Source of the DNA: JACCZX01 sp963801035
Lineage (GTDB): Bacteria > Pseudomonadota > Gammaproteobacteria > Burkholderiales > Burkholderiaceae_F
Direction of reading: 5' to 3'
NCBI GenBank assembly: GCA_963801035.1
Contig: CAWDDF010000002.1
Span: 124,001 to 188,000, forward strand
DNA: 64,000 nt
In this document: piece by piece, positions 35,653-45,031 of the stretch
How positions within the stretch are numbered: position 1 is the stretch's first letter
Layout of the letters: every line of letters begins with the position of its first letter
The notes under the pieces: model-generated
The model's input: the letters and a program-made list of their open reading frames with translations, nothing else
What the model was told of the DNA's origin: nothing
Databases searched by the model: none
Translations under genes and position numbers: made by a program

Positions 35653-36594
35653 GTGTTTGCGTATGTAGTACGCCGATTGTTCGCGACCATCGTCGTCATG
35701 GCGGTGGTCGCGTTCTTCGTCTTCTCACTGCTTTATCTGACGCCGGGCGATCCGGCTGCGGTGATCGCCGGTGACGCCGCCACCACCGACGACATCCGGC
35801 GCATTCGCGCCAACCTCGGCCTCGACGAGCCATTCCTGGTGCGCTTTGGCGGTTGGGTGTGGGGGCTTCTGCACGGCGATCTCGGTACGTCGATCTTCAC
35901 TAACCTGCCGGTCACGCGCCTGATCGCGCAGCGAGTCGAGCCGACGGTGGCACTCACCTTGTGCACGCTGCTGGTAGCTGTAGCCGTCGCAGTACCGCTC
36001 GGAGTCATCGCAGCAGCCAGGGTCGGCACCTGGATCGATCGCAGCGTGATGGCATTTTCGGTGCTGGGGTTTTCGGTGCCGGTGTTCGTGCTGGCCTACA
36101 TCCTGATCCTGACGTTTTCGATCGGGCTCGATTGGCTGCCCGTTCAAGGCTATCGAAACTTCGACGAGGGCGTCTGGGAATGGCTGCGGCACCTGATCCT
36201 TCCGAGCATCGCGCTGGGCACCGTGTACATGGCGCTGATCGCGCGCATCACGCGCGCCACGATGCTCGACGTGCTGGCGCAGGATTACGTGCGCACCGCG
36301 CAAGCGAAGGGACTTGCGCCGCACTCAGTGCTGGCGACGCATGCGCTCAGAAATGCCGCCGTTCCGATCATGACGATCGTCGGAATCGGCATTGCACTCC
36401 TGATCAGCGGCGCGATCGTCACTGAAACCGTTTTCGCCATACCCGGCATAGGCCGCCTGACGGTCGATGCGATCCTGCGGCGTGATTACCCAATCATTCA
36501 GGGTGTGATCCTGATCTTCTCCGCGACTTATGTGCTGATCAATCTCGCGGTCGATCTCTCCTACATGCTGTTCGACCCGCGGATTCGGTACTGA
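35653..36594 (+). CDS. Peptide-type ABC transporter permease (DppB/OppB-like)
   Basis: A 313-residue inner-membrane permease with the DppB opening (FAYVVRRLFATIVVMAVVAFFVFSLLYLTPGDPA) and about six segments. The EAA coupling loop reads TARAKG-like TAQAKGLAPHSVLATHALRNAAVPIMTIVG, followed by the VTETVFAIPGIGRLTVDAIL block. It starts at GTG 35653, 15 bp after the binding-protein gene, and is followed one base later by the partner permease. Confidence 0.94.
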   Translation: MFAYVVRRLFATIVVMAVVAFFVFSLLYLTPGDPAAVIAGDAATTDDIRRIRANLGLDEPFLVRFGGWVWGLLHGDLGTSIFTNLPVTRLIAQRVEPTVALTLCTLLVAVAVAVPLGVIAAARVGTWIDRSVMAFSVLGFSVPVFVLAYILILTFSIGLDWLPVQGYRNFDEGVWEWLRHLILPSIALGTVYMALIARITRATMLDVLAQDYVRTAQAKGLAPHSVLATHALRNAAVPIMTIVGIGIALLISGAIVTETVFAIPGIGRLTVDAILRRDYPIIQGVILIFSATYVLINLAVDLSYMLFDPRIRY

Positions 36595-36595
36595 G

Positions 36596-37474
36596 ATGTC
36601 TGCGCTCGTGCTTGACCCTCCGCGATCCTTGTCGCCGACCTGGCGGCGCTTGAAGGATGCACTGCGGCGTCATCCGACTGCGATCGTCGGCGCCCTGGTG
36701 CTGATGATCATGATCCTGATCGCGATATTTGCGCCCTGGCTCGGCACTACCGACCCGCAGGCGGTTGCCCCAATCAGGCGGTTGAAGCCGCCGTCGGCTG
36801 AGTTCTGGTTCGGTAGCGACATGCTCGGGCGCGATGTCTACAGTCGCGTCCTCTACGGCGCCCGCGTGTCGTTGCTAGTCGGACTCGCAGTCGCATTTTT
36901 CAGCACGCTCGTAGGGCTCGCAATCGGACTGGTGACCGGATACATCCGCTGGATCGATGCGATCGTGATGCGGATCATGGACGGGCTGATGTCGATACCG
37001 TCGGTGCTGCTCGCAATCGCGCTGATGGCGTTGACCACGGCGAGCATCCAAAACGTCGTGCTCGCGATCACGCTGGCGGAAGTACCGCGAGTCGTGCGGC
37101 TCGTGCGCAGTCTGGTTTTGAGTTTGCGCGAGCAGCCTTATGTTGAGGCGGCGATTGCGGCCGGCACGACCTTGCCGCGAATACTCGTGCGCCATATTCT
37201 GCCGAACACAGTCGCACCTCTCCTGGTACAGGCAACCTATGTCTGTGCTTCGGCGATGATCACCGAGGCGATCCTCTCGTTCATCGGAGCCGGCACACCG
37301 CCCAACATTCCAAGCTGGGGCAACATCATGGCGGAGGCGAGAAGTCTGTTTCAGATCGCCGGCTACCTGATCCTGTTTCCGGGGATCTTTCTTTCGTTGA
37401 CCGTGCTTGCCGTGAATCTGCTGGGTGATGGCATGCGCGACGCGCTGGACCCGCGGCTGGCGCGGCGCCTATGA
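36596..37474 (+). CDS. Peptide-type ABC transporter permease (DppC/OppC-like)
   Basis: A 292-residue permease of the DppC type. It has an N-terminal cytoplasmic extension, a first helix (TAIVGALVLMIMILIAIFAPWL), the FWFGSDMLGRDVYSRVLYGARVSLLVG block diagnostic of DppC, the EAA loop EAAIAAGTTLPRILVRHILPNTVAPLLVQ, and the ending GDGMRDALDPRL. Its stop overlaps the following ATPase start (ATGA at 37471). Confidence 0.94.
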   Translation: MSALVLDPPRSLSPTWRRLKDALRRHPTAIVGALVLMIMILIAIFAPWLGTTDPQAVAPIRRLKPPSAEFWFGSDMLGRDVYSRVLYGARVSLLVGLAVAFFSTLVGLAIGLVTGYIRWIDAIVMRIMDGLMSIPSVLLAIALMALTTASIQNVVLAITLAEVPRVVRLVRSLVLSLREQPYVEAAIAAGTTLPRILVRHILPNTVAPLLVQATYVCASAMITEAILSFIGAGTPPNIPSWGNIMAEARSLFQIAGYLILFPGIFLSLTVLAVNLLGDGMRDALDPRLARRL

Positions 37475-38481
37475 ACGCGATGGCCACGCCGCTGCTCGAA
37501 GTCGAGGATCTGAAGACTTATTTTTTCACGCGCGATGGCGTGGTGCGCGCGGTCGACGGCGTGTCGTTCTCGGTATACCCGAGCGAGACCTTGGCGATCG
37601 TCGGCGAGTCTGGCTGCGGCAAGAGCGTCACTTCGCTTTCGATTTTGCGATTGATCGCATCGCCGCCCGGACGCATCGTGTCCGGCAAGGTCCGCTTCGA
37701 AGGACGCGACCTGCTGGACTTGTCGGAACGCGAGATGCGTGCGGTACGCGGCAACGAGATCTCGATGATCTTCCAGGAGCCGATGACCTCGCTCAATCCT
37801 GTGCTGACGATCGGCCGCCAAATCGCCGAATCTCTCGAACTGCACCGCGGACTCTCAACTCACGCAGCGACGCAGCGCGCGATCGCGATGCTTCGACTCG
37901 TCAACATGCCTGAGCCCGAGCGGCGCGTTACCCAGTACCCGCACCAGTTGTCGGGCGGCATGCGCCAGCGTGTAATGATCGCGATGGCGCTTGCGTGCGA
38001 CCCGCGCCTGTTGATTGCTGACGAGCCGACGACCGCACTCGACGTGACGATCCAGGCGCAGATACTCGACCTAATGCGCGCGCTCAAGGACAAAACCGGC
38101 GCTGCGATTGTGCTGATAACTCACGATCTCGGGGTCGTCGCCGAGATGGCGCAGAGAGTTGTCGTGATGTACGCCGGTCGCAAGGTGGAGGAGGCGCCGG
38201 TTGCACAGCTGTTCGCGCAACCGCGGCATCCGTATACGCAGGGACTCTTGAACTCGATCCCGCGGTTGAAACAGAAACGCACCGGCGCAAGCGCACGACT
38301 CGCCGAGATTCCAGGAATGGTGCCATCGCTGATGCAGGAACCGACAGGCTGCATCTTCGAGCCACGCTGCGCCTATGCGACCGAGCGCTGCCGTGTCGAA
38401 TACCCGCCGTTCGAAGCCAAAGCGGCCGGTCATTTTGCCGCCTGCTGGGAGTCGGATCGTGTTGCAGAGATCGTGAGATGA
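37471..38481 (+). CDS. Peptide-type ABC transporter ATPase (DppD/OppD-like)
   Basis: A 336-residue ATPase: Walker A in VGESGCGKSVTSLSILRL, Q-loop FQEPMTSLNPVLTIGRQI, signature LSGGMRQRVMIAMALACDP, Walker B LLIADEPTTALDVT, H-loop LITHDLGVVAE. The C-terminal oligopeptide-transporter extension has the Cys cluster TGCIFEPRCAYATERC seen in DppD/OppD proteins with a [4Fe-4S] site. Coupled to neighbours by four-base overlaps on both sides. Confidence 0.95.
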   Translation: MNAMATPLLEVEDLKTYFFTRDGVVRAVDGVSFSVYPSETLAIVGESGCGKSVTSLSILRLIASPPGRIVSGKVRFEGRDLLDLSEREMRAVRGNEISMIFQEPMTSLNPVLTIGRQIAESLELHRGLSTHAATQRAIAMLRLVNMPEPERRVTQYPHQLSGGMRQRVMIAMALACDPRLLIADEPTTALDVTIQAQILDLMRALKDKTGAAIVLITHDLGVVAEMAQRVVVMYAGRKVEEAPVAQLFAQPRHPYTQGLLNSIPRLKQKRTGASARLAEIPGMVPSLMQEPTGCIFEPRCAYATERCRVEYPPFEAKAAGHFAACWESDRVAEIVR

Positions 38482-39503
38482 GCGCATCTACTCCAGCACT
38501 GTTGCAAGTGTCGAACCTCACCAAGCACTTTCCTGTCAGGAAAGGCGTGTTCTCGCGCGTCAGCGGCCAGGTGCACGCGGTCGACGACATCAGCTTCTCG
38601 ATCGCCGAAGGCGAAACGCTCGGACTCGTCGGCGAATCCGGTTGCGGCAAGTCGACCACTGGCAAGACGATCTTGCGTCTCATCGAGCCAACTGCAGGCA
38701 CAGTGCTGTGGCGCGGACATCACATCGAGCGCTTGCGTGGTCGTCCGATGCGCGCGCTGCGGCGCGAACTGCAAGCGGTGTTTCAGGATCCGTACTCGTC
38801 GCTCAATCCGCGCATGCGCGCCGCCGATATCGTCGCCGAGCCGATCCGCAATTTCGAAAAGCAATCGCCAGCGCAGATCCACGATCGCGTCGCATCACTG
38901 TTCGAGAAGGTGGGGCTGCGCGCGGATCAGATGGTGAAGTACCCCTACGAGTTCTCAGGTGGCCAGCGTCAGCGGCTAGGGATCGCGCGCGCGCTCGCGC
39001 CGAGGCCGCGCCTGATCGTCTGCGACGAACCGGTATCGGCCCTCGACGTATCGGTTCAGGCGCAGGTCATCAATCTGCTCATGGATCTGCAGAACGAGCT
39101 GGGGATCTCGTATCTGTTCGTCGCGCACGATCTCGCGGTGGTCGAGCACATCAGCCATCGAGTCGCCGTGATGTATCTCGGAAAGATCGTCGAGCTCACC
39201 GACAAAGAGTCGCTCTTTGCGAATCCGCAGCATCCGTACACCGAAGCGTTACTGGCTGCCGTGCCCGTCCCTGATCCGAAAGTTCAGAGACACCGCGTGA
39301 TCCTGGCGGGCGATGTACCGAGCCCAATCAATCCGCCGTCGGGCTGCCGCTTTCATACGCGTTGCCCGTACGCCTTCGACCGTTGCCGCATCGAAGAGCC
39401 GCTGATGAAACAGGTTCGGCCTGCGCACTGGGCCGCATGTCACTTGCGCGATGCTGGGCCCGCGTTGCCTACGCCGCCTGCGGTGGGCGTCCGATCGGAT
39501 TGA
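38478..39503 (+). CDS. Peptide-type ABC transporter ATPase (DppF/OppF-like)
   Basis: A 341-residue ATPase: the OppF-type opening LQVSNLTKHFPVRKGVFSRVSGQVHAVDDISF, Walker A VGESGCGKSTTGKTILRL, FQDPYSSLNPRM Q-loop, signature FSGGQRQRLGIARALAP, Walker B LIVCDEPVSALDVS, and a C-terminal Cys cluster SGCRFHTRCPYAFDRC. It closes the importer operon; its last 35 bp overlap the end of the amidase gene on the opposite strand. Confidence 0.95.
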   Translation: MSASTPALLQVSNLTKHFPVRKGVFSRVSGQVHAVDDISFSIAEGETLGLVGESGCGKSTTGKTILRLIEPTAGTVLWRGHHIERLRGRPMRALRRELQAVFQDPYSSLNPRMRAADIVAEPIRNFEKQSPAQIHDRVASLFEKVGLRADQMVKYPYEFSGGQRQRLGIARALAPRPRLIVCDEPVSALDVSVQAQVINLLMDLQNELGISYLFVAHDLAVVEHISHRVAVMYLGKIVELTDKESLFANPQHPYTEALLAAVPVPDPKVQRHRVILAGDVPSPINPPSGCRFHTRCPYAFDRCRIEEPLMKQVRPAHWAACHLRDAGPALPTPPAVGVRSD

Positions 39504-40872
39504 GCTCAGCGATCACCTTCGCGCAGGCGAGAATACGTGGTTCCGAACAGCGCGGGCCGATGATTTGAATTCCAACGGGCAGACCCGCTCTAGTCATGCC
39601 GGCAGGCACTGAGGCCGCAGGCAGTGCAACGAGCGACACGATAAAAGCGGGCGCAAACCATGTCGTGTAGTTACCGAGCTTCCGGCCGCCGATCTCGGTC
39701 GGATGGTTCTGCTCGACCGGAAACGGCGGCACCGGCACGGTCGGCGTCAGCAGCAGGTCGTACTCATCGAAGAAGCGGCGGAGTCGCTGCCAGATCTCGG
39801 CGCGTTTGCGCTCGGCGACTGCGATATCGCGGCTCGTCAAGGTTAGACCAGACTCGATATTGCCGGCGAGGTTCGAGCCGAACTCGTGCAGGCGATCGAG
39901 GCGATCCGTGTACTGCGCAACCATCCATTCGCCGCGGAGGACTTGATAGGCATCAACACCCTCGGCGAGGTCAAGCGCCAGTTCTGTCACCGAAGCATGT
40001 GCGTTGCTGAGCCTTCGCGCCGCCGAGCGGCAAATCTGCTCCACTTCGGAATCGACACCCAACCCGGCGATATCGGCGACAAAGCCAATTGAGAGATCGC
40101 GCAAGTCGCGCGTCTCCTCGCACATTTGCACCAGCTTGCCGCGCCACGGCGGATCGAACGAGATCGGTGACGACGCACTGACGCCGGCCATCGCATCGAG
40201 CATCAGGCCAGCATCGGTCGCGTTGCGTGCCACGGGTCCATGCACGGTGGTCACATCCCAAGGCTGCGGCTCGGCCGAGTTAGGCACGACTCCCGCCGTC
40301 GGGCGCAGGCCGATCACGCCGCAGTACGCCGCCGGGACTCGCAAACTGCAACCGACATCGGTCCCTTCTGCAAGTGGCAGCATGCACGCGGCCACTGCGG
40401 CTGCTCCACCACCGGTCGAACCGCCCGCTGTCAAACGCAAATCCCAAGGGTTGCGCGTCGCACCGAATACGTTGTTGACTGTATTCGCTCCAGTCGCGAA
40501 TTCCGGCGTATTGGTCTTGCCCACGATGATCGCGCCGGCACTTTTGAGACGCTTCACCACCTCGGCGTCTTCTTCGGGGACGTGGTCGGCGTACAACGGC
40601 GAGCCATAGGTCGTACGAATACCCGCTGTCGGTGTGATGTCCTTGATGCCGATCGGCACGCCGTGCAGAGGCCCAACGGCGTGCCCTTTGATGATCGCCG
40701 CTTCGGCCGCACGGGCCGCATCCATGGCTTGCTCGGTCGCGAGCGTGACGATTGCATTGATCGCCGGATTGGCATGCTCGATTGCATCGAGATGCGCGGC
40801 GAGAACTTCGACGGGGCTCACTGCCTTGCTGCGAATCAGCCGCGCCAACTCGGTCGCGCTCAGGTGATTCAT
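39469..40872 (-). CDS. Amidase-signature family amidase
   Basis: A 467-residue GatA/AtzF-type hydrolase starting at ATG 40872 (MNHLSATELARLIRSK); an upstream ATG at 40890 is an alternative. The Ser-cisSer-Lys triad is present: Lys77 in GVPIGIKDIT, Ser152 in TAGGSTGGGAAAV and nucleophile Ser176 in GTDVGCSLRVP. The usual GGS before the nucleophile is GCS here, which is uncommon. The fold is complete through LPVGIQIIGPRCSEPRIL. It hydrolyses a small amide; the substrate is unknown. Its position against the peptide-type importer suggests it acts on imported amides, and N-acyltaurine-like compounds are an attractive candidate in this sulfonate region. The gene tail overlaps the ATPase tail by 35 bp. 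Confidence 0.9.
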   Translation of the reverse strand: MNHLSATELARLIRSKAVSPVEVLAAHLDAIEHANPAINAIVTLATEQAMDAARAAEAAIIKGHAVGPLHGVPIGIKDITPTAGIRTTYGSPLYADHVPEEDAEVVKRLKSAGAIIVGKTNTPEFATGANTVNNVFGATRNPWDLRLTAGGSTGGGAAAVAACMLPLAEGTDVGCSLRVPAAYCGVIGLRPTAGVVPNSAEPQPWDVTTVHGPVARNATDAGLMLDAMAGVSASSPISFDPPWRGKLVQMCEETRDLRDLSIGFVADIAGLGVDSEVEQICRSAARRLSNAHASVTELALDLAEGVDAYQVLRGEWMVAQYTDRLDRLHEFGSNLAGNIESGLTLTSRDIAVAERKRAEIWQRLRRFFDEYDLLLTPTVPVPPFPVEQNHPTEIGGRKLGNYTTWFAPAFIVSLVALPAASVPAGMTRAGLPVGIQIIGPRCSEPRILACAKVIAELNPIGRPPQAA

Positions 40873-41036
40873 CCGCGATCCTGTTTCCATGTGTTTGCGA
40901 CGGATGCCCTGCTGGGATGATGAAGCCGAACGCCTAGCGTACGTGGTTCCACCGACGCGTTCAAACGCTTTACATTGAGGGCCATGAACGATTGCCATGT
41001 GTACGACAAGATCGTGGCACACGAGGCATGCCGTTG

Positions 41037-42690
41037 ATGGGAGCCCGCCTGCCTTTCACGATCTATCCGGCGCGCCGGATTATCACGATGGATCGCACGC
41101 TTCCATTTTCGGATGCGGTCGCAGTGCTCGACGGACGCATTCTTGGCGTCGGTGATACCGCGACGTTGGCAGGGTGGGGCAGCCACCGCATTGATGATCG
41201 ATACGCCGATCGGGTGTTGATGCCGGGACTCATCGAAGCTCACAGCCATCTGCTTGAAGGCGGCATCTGGGACTATCCGTACGTAGGCTTCTACCAGCGG
41301 CGGTCACCCGATGGAGCAATATGGCCCGCGCTACGCAGCATCGATGCCGTTGTCGAGCGACTGCAGCGCGCGAGCGCGGATATGGGCGATGCCGAGGCGC
41401 CGCTGGTGGCGTGGGGATTCGATCCCATTCTCTTTCGTGGACCTCGCATGGTGGCAGCCGATCTCGATCGAGTGTCGAAACAGCGTCCGATCGCGGTCAT
41501 TCACTCGAATTTTCACGTACTGAATGCCAATTCGGCGATGCTGGCGCATGTACGCATCACGCGCGACATGGATGTTGAAGGAATCGTTCGTGACGATCGC
41601 GGAGAACCCACCGGAGAGCTCGCCGAGATGGCCGCGATGTTTCCGGTGTTCCAGTATGTCGGCGACCCGTTTCGCTGCGGGCGCACCGAGCGAGCGGTCT
41701 GGAATTATGCGCGACTCGCGCAGGCGGCGGGCGTGACGACAGCCGCAGATCTCACCAACGACCTGTCGGACGAAAGTGTCGATAGCTTGCAGGCGGCGCG
41801 ACTGCGCAGCCGGACTTTCCACTGCGCATTGTCGCCGCACTTTTCGGCCTGGGCCTCGCTCCGCGAGCGGGAATCGAGTTGGTACGTGCACGGAAGCAGC
41901 TCGACAACGCAAAGCTGCGCTTCGGCCCCGTGAAGCTGATGACCGATGGCTCGATCCAGGCATTCACAGCGCGCACTCAAATGGCCGGGCTATTACAACG
42001 GCCACCCGAACGGAATCTGGAACATTGCGCCGGCCCAGCTCAATGACGTTGTGGCTGCGTATCACGAAGCCGGATTGCAACTTCACATTCACGTCAATGG
42101 CGACGAAGCATCGGAGGTCGCGATAGCCGCGCTGGGCGCAGCTATCGCACGCAAGCCTCGACCCGATCACCGGCACACGCTGCAGCACCTGCAGATGGCG
42201 GACGAGGCGCAGTTTCGGCGCATTCGCGCGTTGGACTTGTGTGTCAATCTCTTTGCCAATCACATCTTTCACTGGGGTGACATTCATCACGACGTGACGA
42301 TGGGTCCTGAGCGCGCACATCGAATGGACGCTGCCGCCAGCGCCCTCGCGCATGGCATTCCGTTCAGCGTGCATTCCGATGCGCCAATCACGCCGATGGC
42401 GCCGCTGTTCACCGCATGGTGCGCGGTCAACCGACTGACCGCGTCAGGCCGTGTACTTGGGTCCGAACCAGCGCATCAGCGTGACCGATGCGCTGCGCGC
42501 AGTGACGCTCGGATCGGCGTACACACTGCACATCGACGACGAAGTGGGCAGCATCGAAGTCGGTAAGCGCGCGGACTTTGCCGTTCTCGCGGATGATCCG
42601 CTTGAGGTGCAGCCCGAAGCGTTGAAGGATGTCCGCGTCGTCGGCACGATGGTAGGCGGCGTTCCGTTTGAATCTCCTGCACGAACATAG
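41037..42690 (+). CDS. Amidohydrolase family 3 (YtcJ-like) metal-dependent hydrolase, frames broken
   Basis: An amidohydrolase-superfamily protein of about 550 codons. It has IYPARRIITMDRTLPFSDAVAVLDGRILGVGD at the start, the metal motif VLMPGLIEAHSHLLEGG, FHVLNANSAMLAH, VTTAADLTND, and later LQLHIHVNGDEASEVAI and TLQHLQMADEAQF. The SVHSDAPITPM aspartate precedes a C-terminal beta-domain GSIEVGKRADFAVLADDPL. Indels near 41860, 41960 and 42455 break the frame; the parts remain colinear. ATG 41037 is preferred because GAGG at 41023-41026 lies at proper distance. The family hydrolyses amides or cyclic amides; the substrate is unknown. Confidence 0.8.
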
Positions 42691-42707
42691 CCGCCAAGAG
42701 GTTCGAG

Positions 42708-43647
42708 ATGTCTGGTTCGCGCGCAGTCCCGTTGACCGTGATCGGCGGTTTTCTCGGGGCCGGTAAGACCACTTTGCTGAATGCGTTACTGGCGCAGGCC
42801 GAAGGACGCCGGATCGCGGTGCTTGTCAATGACTTCGGCGATCTGCAGATCGATGCAGCACTTATTTCAAAACGCAGCGCCACGACGATCGGGCTGCGCA
42901 ATGGATGCGTCTGCTGCTCTCTGGCCGGCGGACTCGTCAACGCGCTGTCGGAAGTGGTCGCGCTGGATCCGCGGCCCGATCACGTCGTCGTCGAAGCGAG
43001 CGGCGTCAGCGATCCGCGTCGCATTGCGCAGGTCGCGCGCACCGGCGCAGGATTTTCTCCGGAAGCAACGGTGGTGGTCGTGGCTGCGGATCAGATCGAA
43101 ACGCTTGCAGGCGATCGCTACGTCGGGGATACCGTGATCGGCGCAACTTGCTGCAGCGGACCTTCTAATTTTGAACAAGATCGATCTGGTCGACCCACCG
43201 CGCCGGCAGCGAGTGCTTGAATGGCTAAGAAATATACTCCGCGCGGTCACGTTGATCGAGGCGAACACTGTGACGTAGCGGATCGAAATACGCTCGGCCC
43301 AATGAGCCAGCACGGGTTTCATTTGATGGAGTGGACGGAAACGATCACAGCGACCGCTTTACTGCTCGCGTCTTTCGATGCACGACGCCGGTCAGCGAGA
43401 CGAAGCTGAGGCAAGTGCTCGGTCAGCTTCCGCACGGCGTTCTTCGTCTGAAGGGCTTCGTGCGTCTGGATTCGAATCCGCAGCGGACTATGGCTCGTGC
43501 AAGGCGTCGGCACGCGCTGGACGATCTGCGAGCTGGACTCCAATGTCGACATGAAGGGTCTGCGCTGGTCGTGATCGGCGCGAAGGCAGCTGCTGGCCGG
43601 TGAGGATCTGAAGGGGATCAGAGAGTTGTTCGAAGCCGCTGAGCTAA
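42708..43647 (+). CDS. CobW/P47K-family GTPase metallochaperone, frames broken
   Basis: A COG0523-type GTPase: Walker A VIGGFLGAGKTTLLNALLAQ, the metal-binding GCVCC motif in LRNGCVCCSLAGGL, VVEASGVSDPRRIAQ, and (in another frame) the NKxD motif of LLILNKIDLVDPP. The C-terminal CobW domain includes LRQVLGQLPHGVLRLKGFV and LFEAAELN. Indels lie near 43135, 43215, 43330 and 43560. The exact 3' end is uncertain, close to the end of the convergent amidase. These proteins load Zn, Co or Fe into client enzymes. It starts 18 bp after the metal-dependent amidohydrolase, which is the obvious client candidate. Confidence 0.75.
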
Positions 43648-45031
43648 ACGAATTTCGTAGCATCGGGCGCCGGCGCGCGACCGACCACATGCCTCCACAG
43701 CCCTGGCAACCTCGAGCAGATGCGCATCTTCATCCGGCGCACAGCAAAGTTGAAGCCCGACCGGCAGGGTCTCGCACAGATGGTGAATCGGCAATGAGAC
43801 GCCGCACTGACCAAACATGTTCCCGGGCCGTGTGTTCTGCGCGGTAAGTTTGTTAAAGGCAGCCGCTTTGTCCACAGTGTCGTAGTCAGCCACAGGACCG
43901 GGAACGACGACGACAGTCGGCATTATCCAAGCGTCGAAACCGCGCATGCGCTCGCGCATCAGCGCAATCAGTTCCACGCGGCGTTTGTCGTATCGCACGT
44001 ATTCGTCAGCGGCAACATTCAAGCCAATGCTGGCCCGCGCCTGCACGACCGGATCGATCTCTTGCCGGTGGGCAATAAAACGCTCACGTCCAAAAAATGC
44101 AATCCATTCGGCGGGAAGCAGGCGTGCAAACAATGCGTCCTGCTCAGTGCGCTTCAGGAGCTGAAACCGGCATCAGTTGCGCGCCGCCGAGCGCAGGCGC
44201 GCCACTGCCTCGTCGAAACATGCGCGCACGTCGCGATCGACGTTGTCGAAAAGTGCTCGGTAGGGATGCCAAGCACGAGGCGGTCGCAGGCGCGGTGCAG
44301 ATGCCTCGATGCTGTCCGCGCAGCGCCGCTTCGACGAATGCAGCATCCGCCGCACTGCGAGTGAATAGGCCCAAGACTATCCATGTTTTTCGAAAGCGGG
44401 AATACGCCCTCCGTCGGACCAGTGATCAGGACTCGCTTTGTACCCAAACAGTCCCACAGAGCGCGGCCGGCCAGCGAACCGAGCCGCCGGTATCGCTGCC
44501 GAAAGTAATCGCCGCCAGTCCCGCTGCCATCGCAACGGCCGAACCATGGCTTGAGCCGCCGGTCATTCGTGCAAGTCGCCGCGTCGCACGGATTCCACGG
44601 CATGCGATGAGTCAGATTGATGCCGCCCAGTCGCGAACTCGGTCGTGACGGTTTTGCCGAGAAGCACGCAGCCTGCACGCTCCAATGCAGTGACAAATGG
44701 ACCTTGCGCCGGCACCAGGTCACTGACATCGACGCGACTGCCGGCATTGGTTGACATGCCGCGCACGCTGTACAAATCCTTTAATGCGATCGGCAGGCCC
44801 ATTAAGAGGTCCGAGATCAGTTCCGGCTGCGCGCATCGCATCGATCGCGGTGGCGCGGGCTATCGCGCCGTCATGGTCGATGTGTGAGTAGGCTGCCAGG
44901 CGCGGCTGCAACGCATCGATGCGTTTAAGGATGGACTCGGTCACATCGCGCGAGCGAATACGTCCCGCACGAAATGCGGTTGCGAACGACTCGAGACTGA
45001 CGTCATCGAACGGAAATTCAGGCAGGCTCAC
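43644..45031 (-). CDS. Amidase-signature family amidase, second copy, frames broken
   Basis: A second amidase on the minus strand, start ATG 45031 (MSLPEFPFDDVSLESFATAFRAGRIRSRDVTESILKRID). Colinear fragments include LGPLMGLPIALKDLYSVRGMSTNAGSRVD (with the catalytic lysine), FVTALERAGCVLLGKTVTTEFATG, and GVFPLSKNMDSLGPI. A middle domain with RLLPAEWIAFFGRE follows, then SLPIHHLCETLPVGLQLCCAPDEDAHLLEVARAVEA. Many indels, notably around 44810, 44610-44150 and 43690, destroy the frame. The likely end is APDATKFV at 43644. Its start overlaps the end of the ABC ATPase gene by 14 bp, so it belongs to the 50.1-43.6 kb importer operon. It would hydrolyse the imported amide. Confidence 0.8.
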
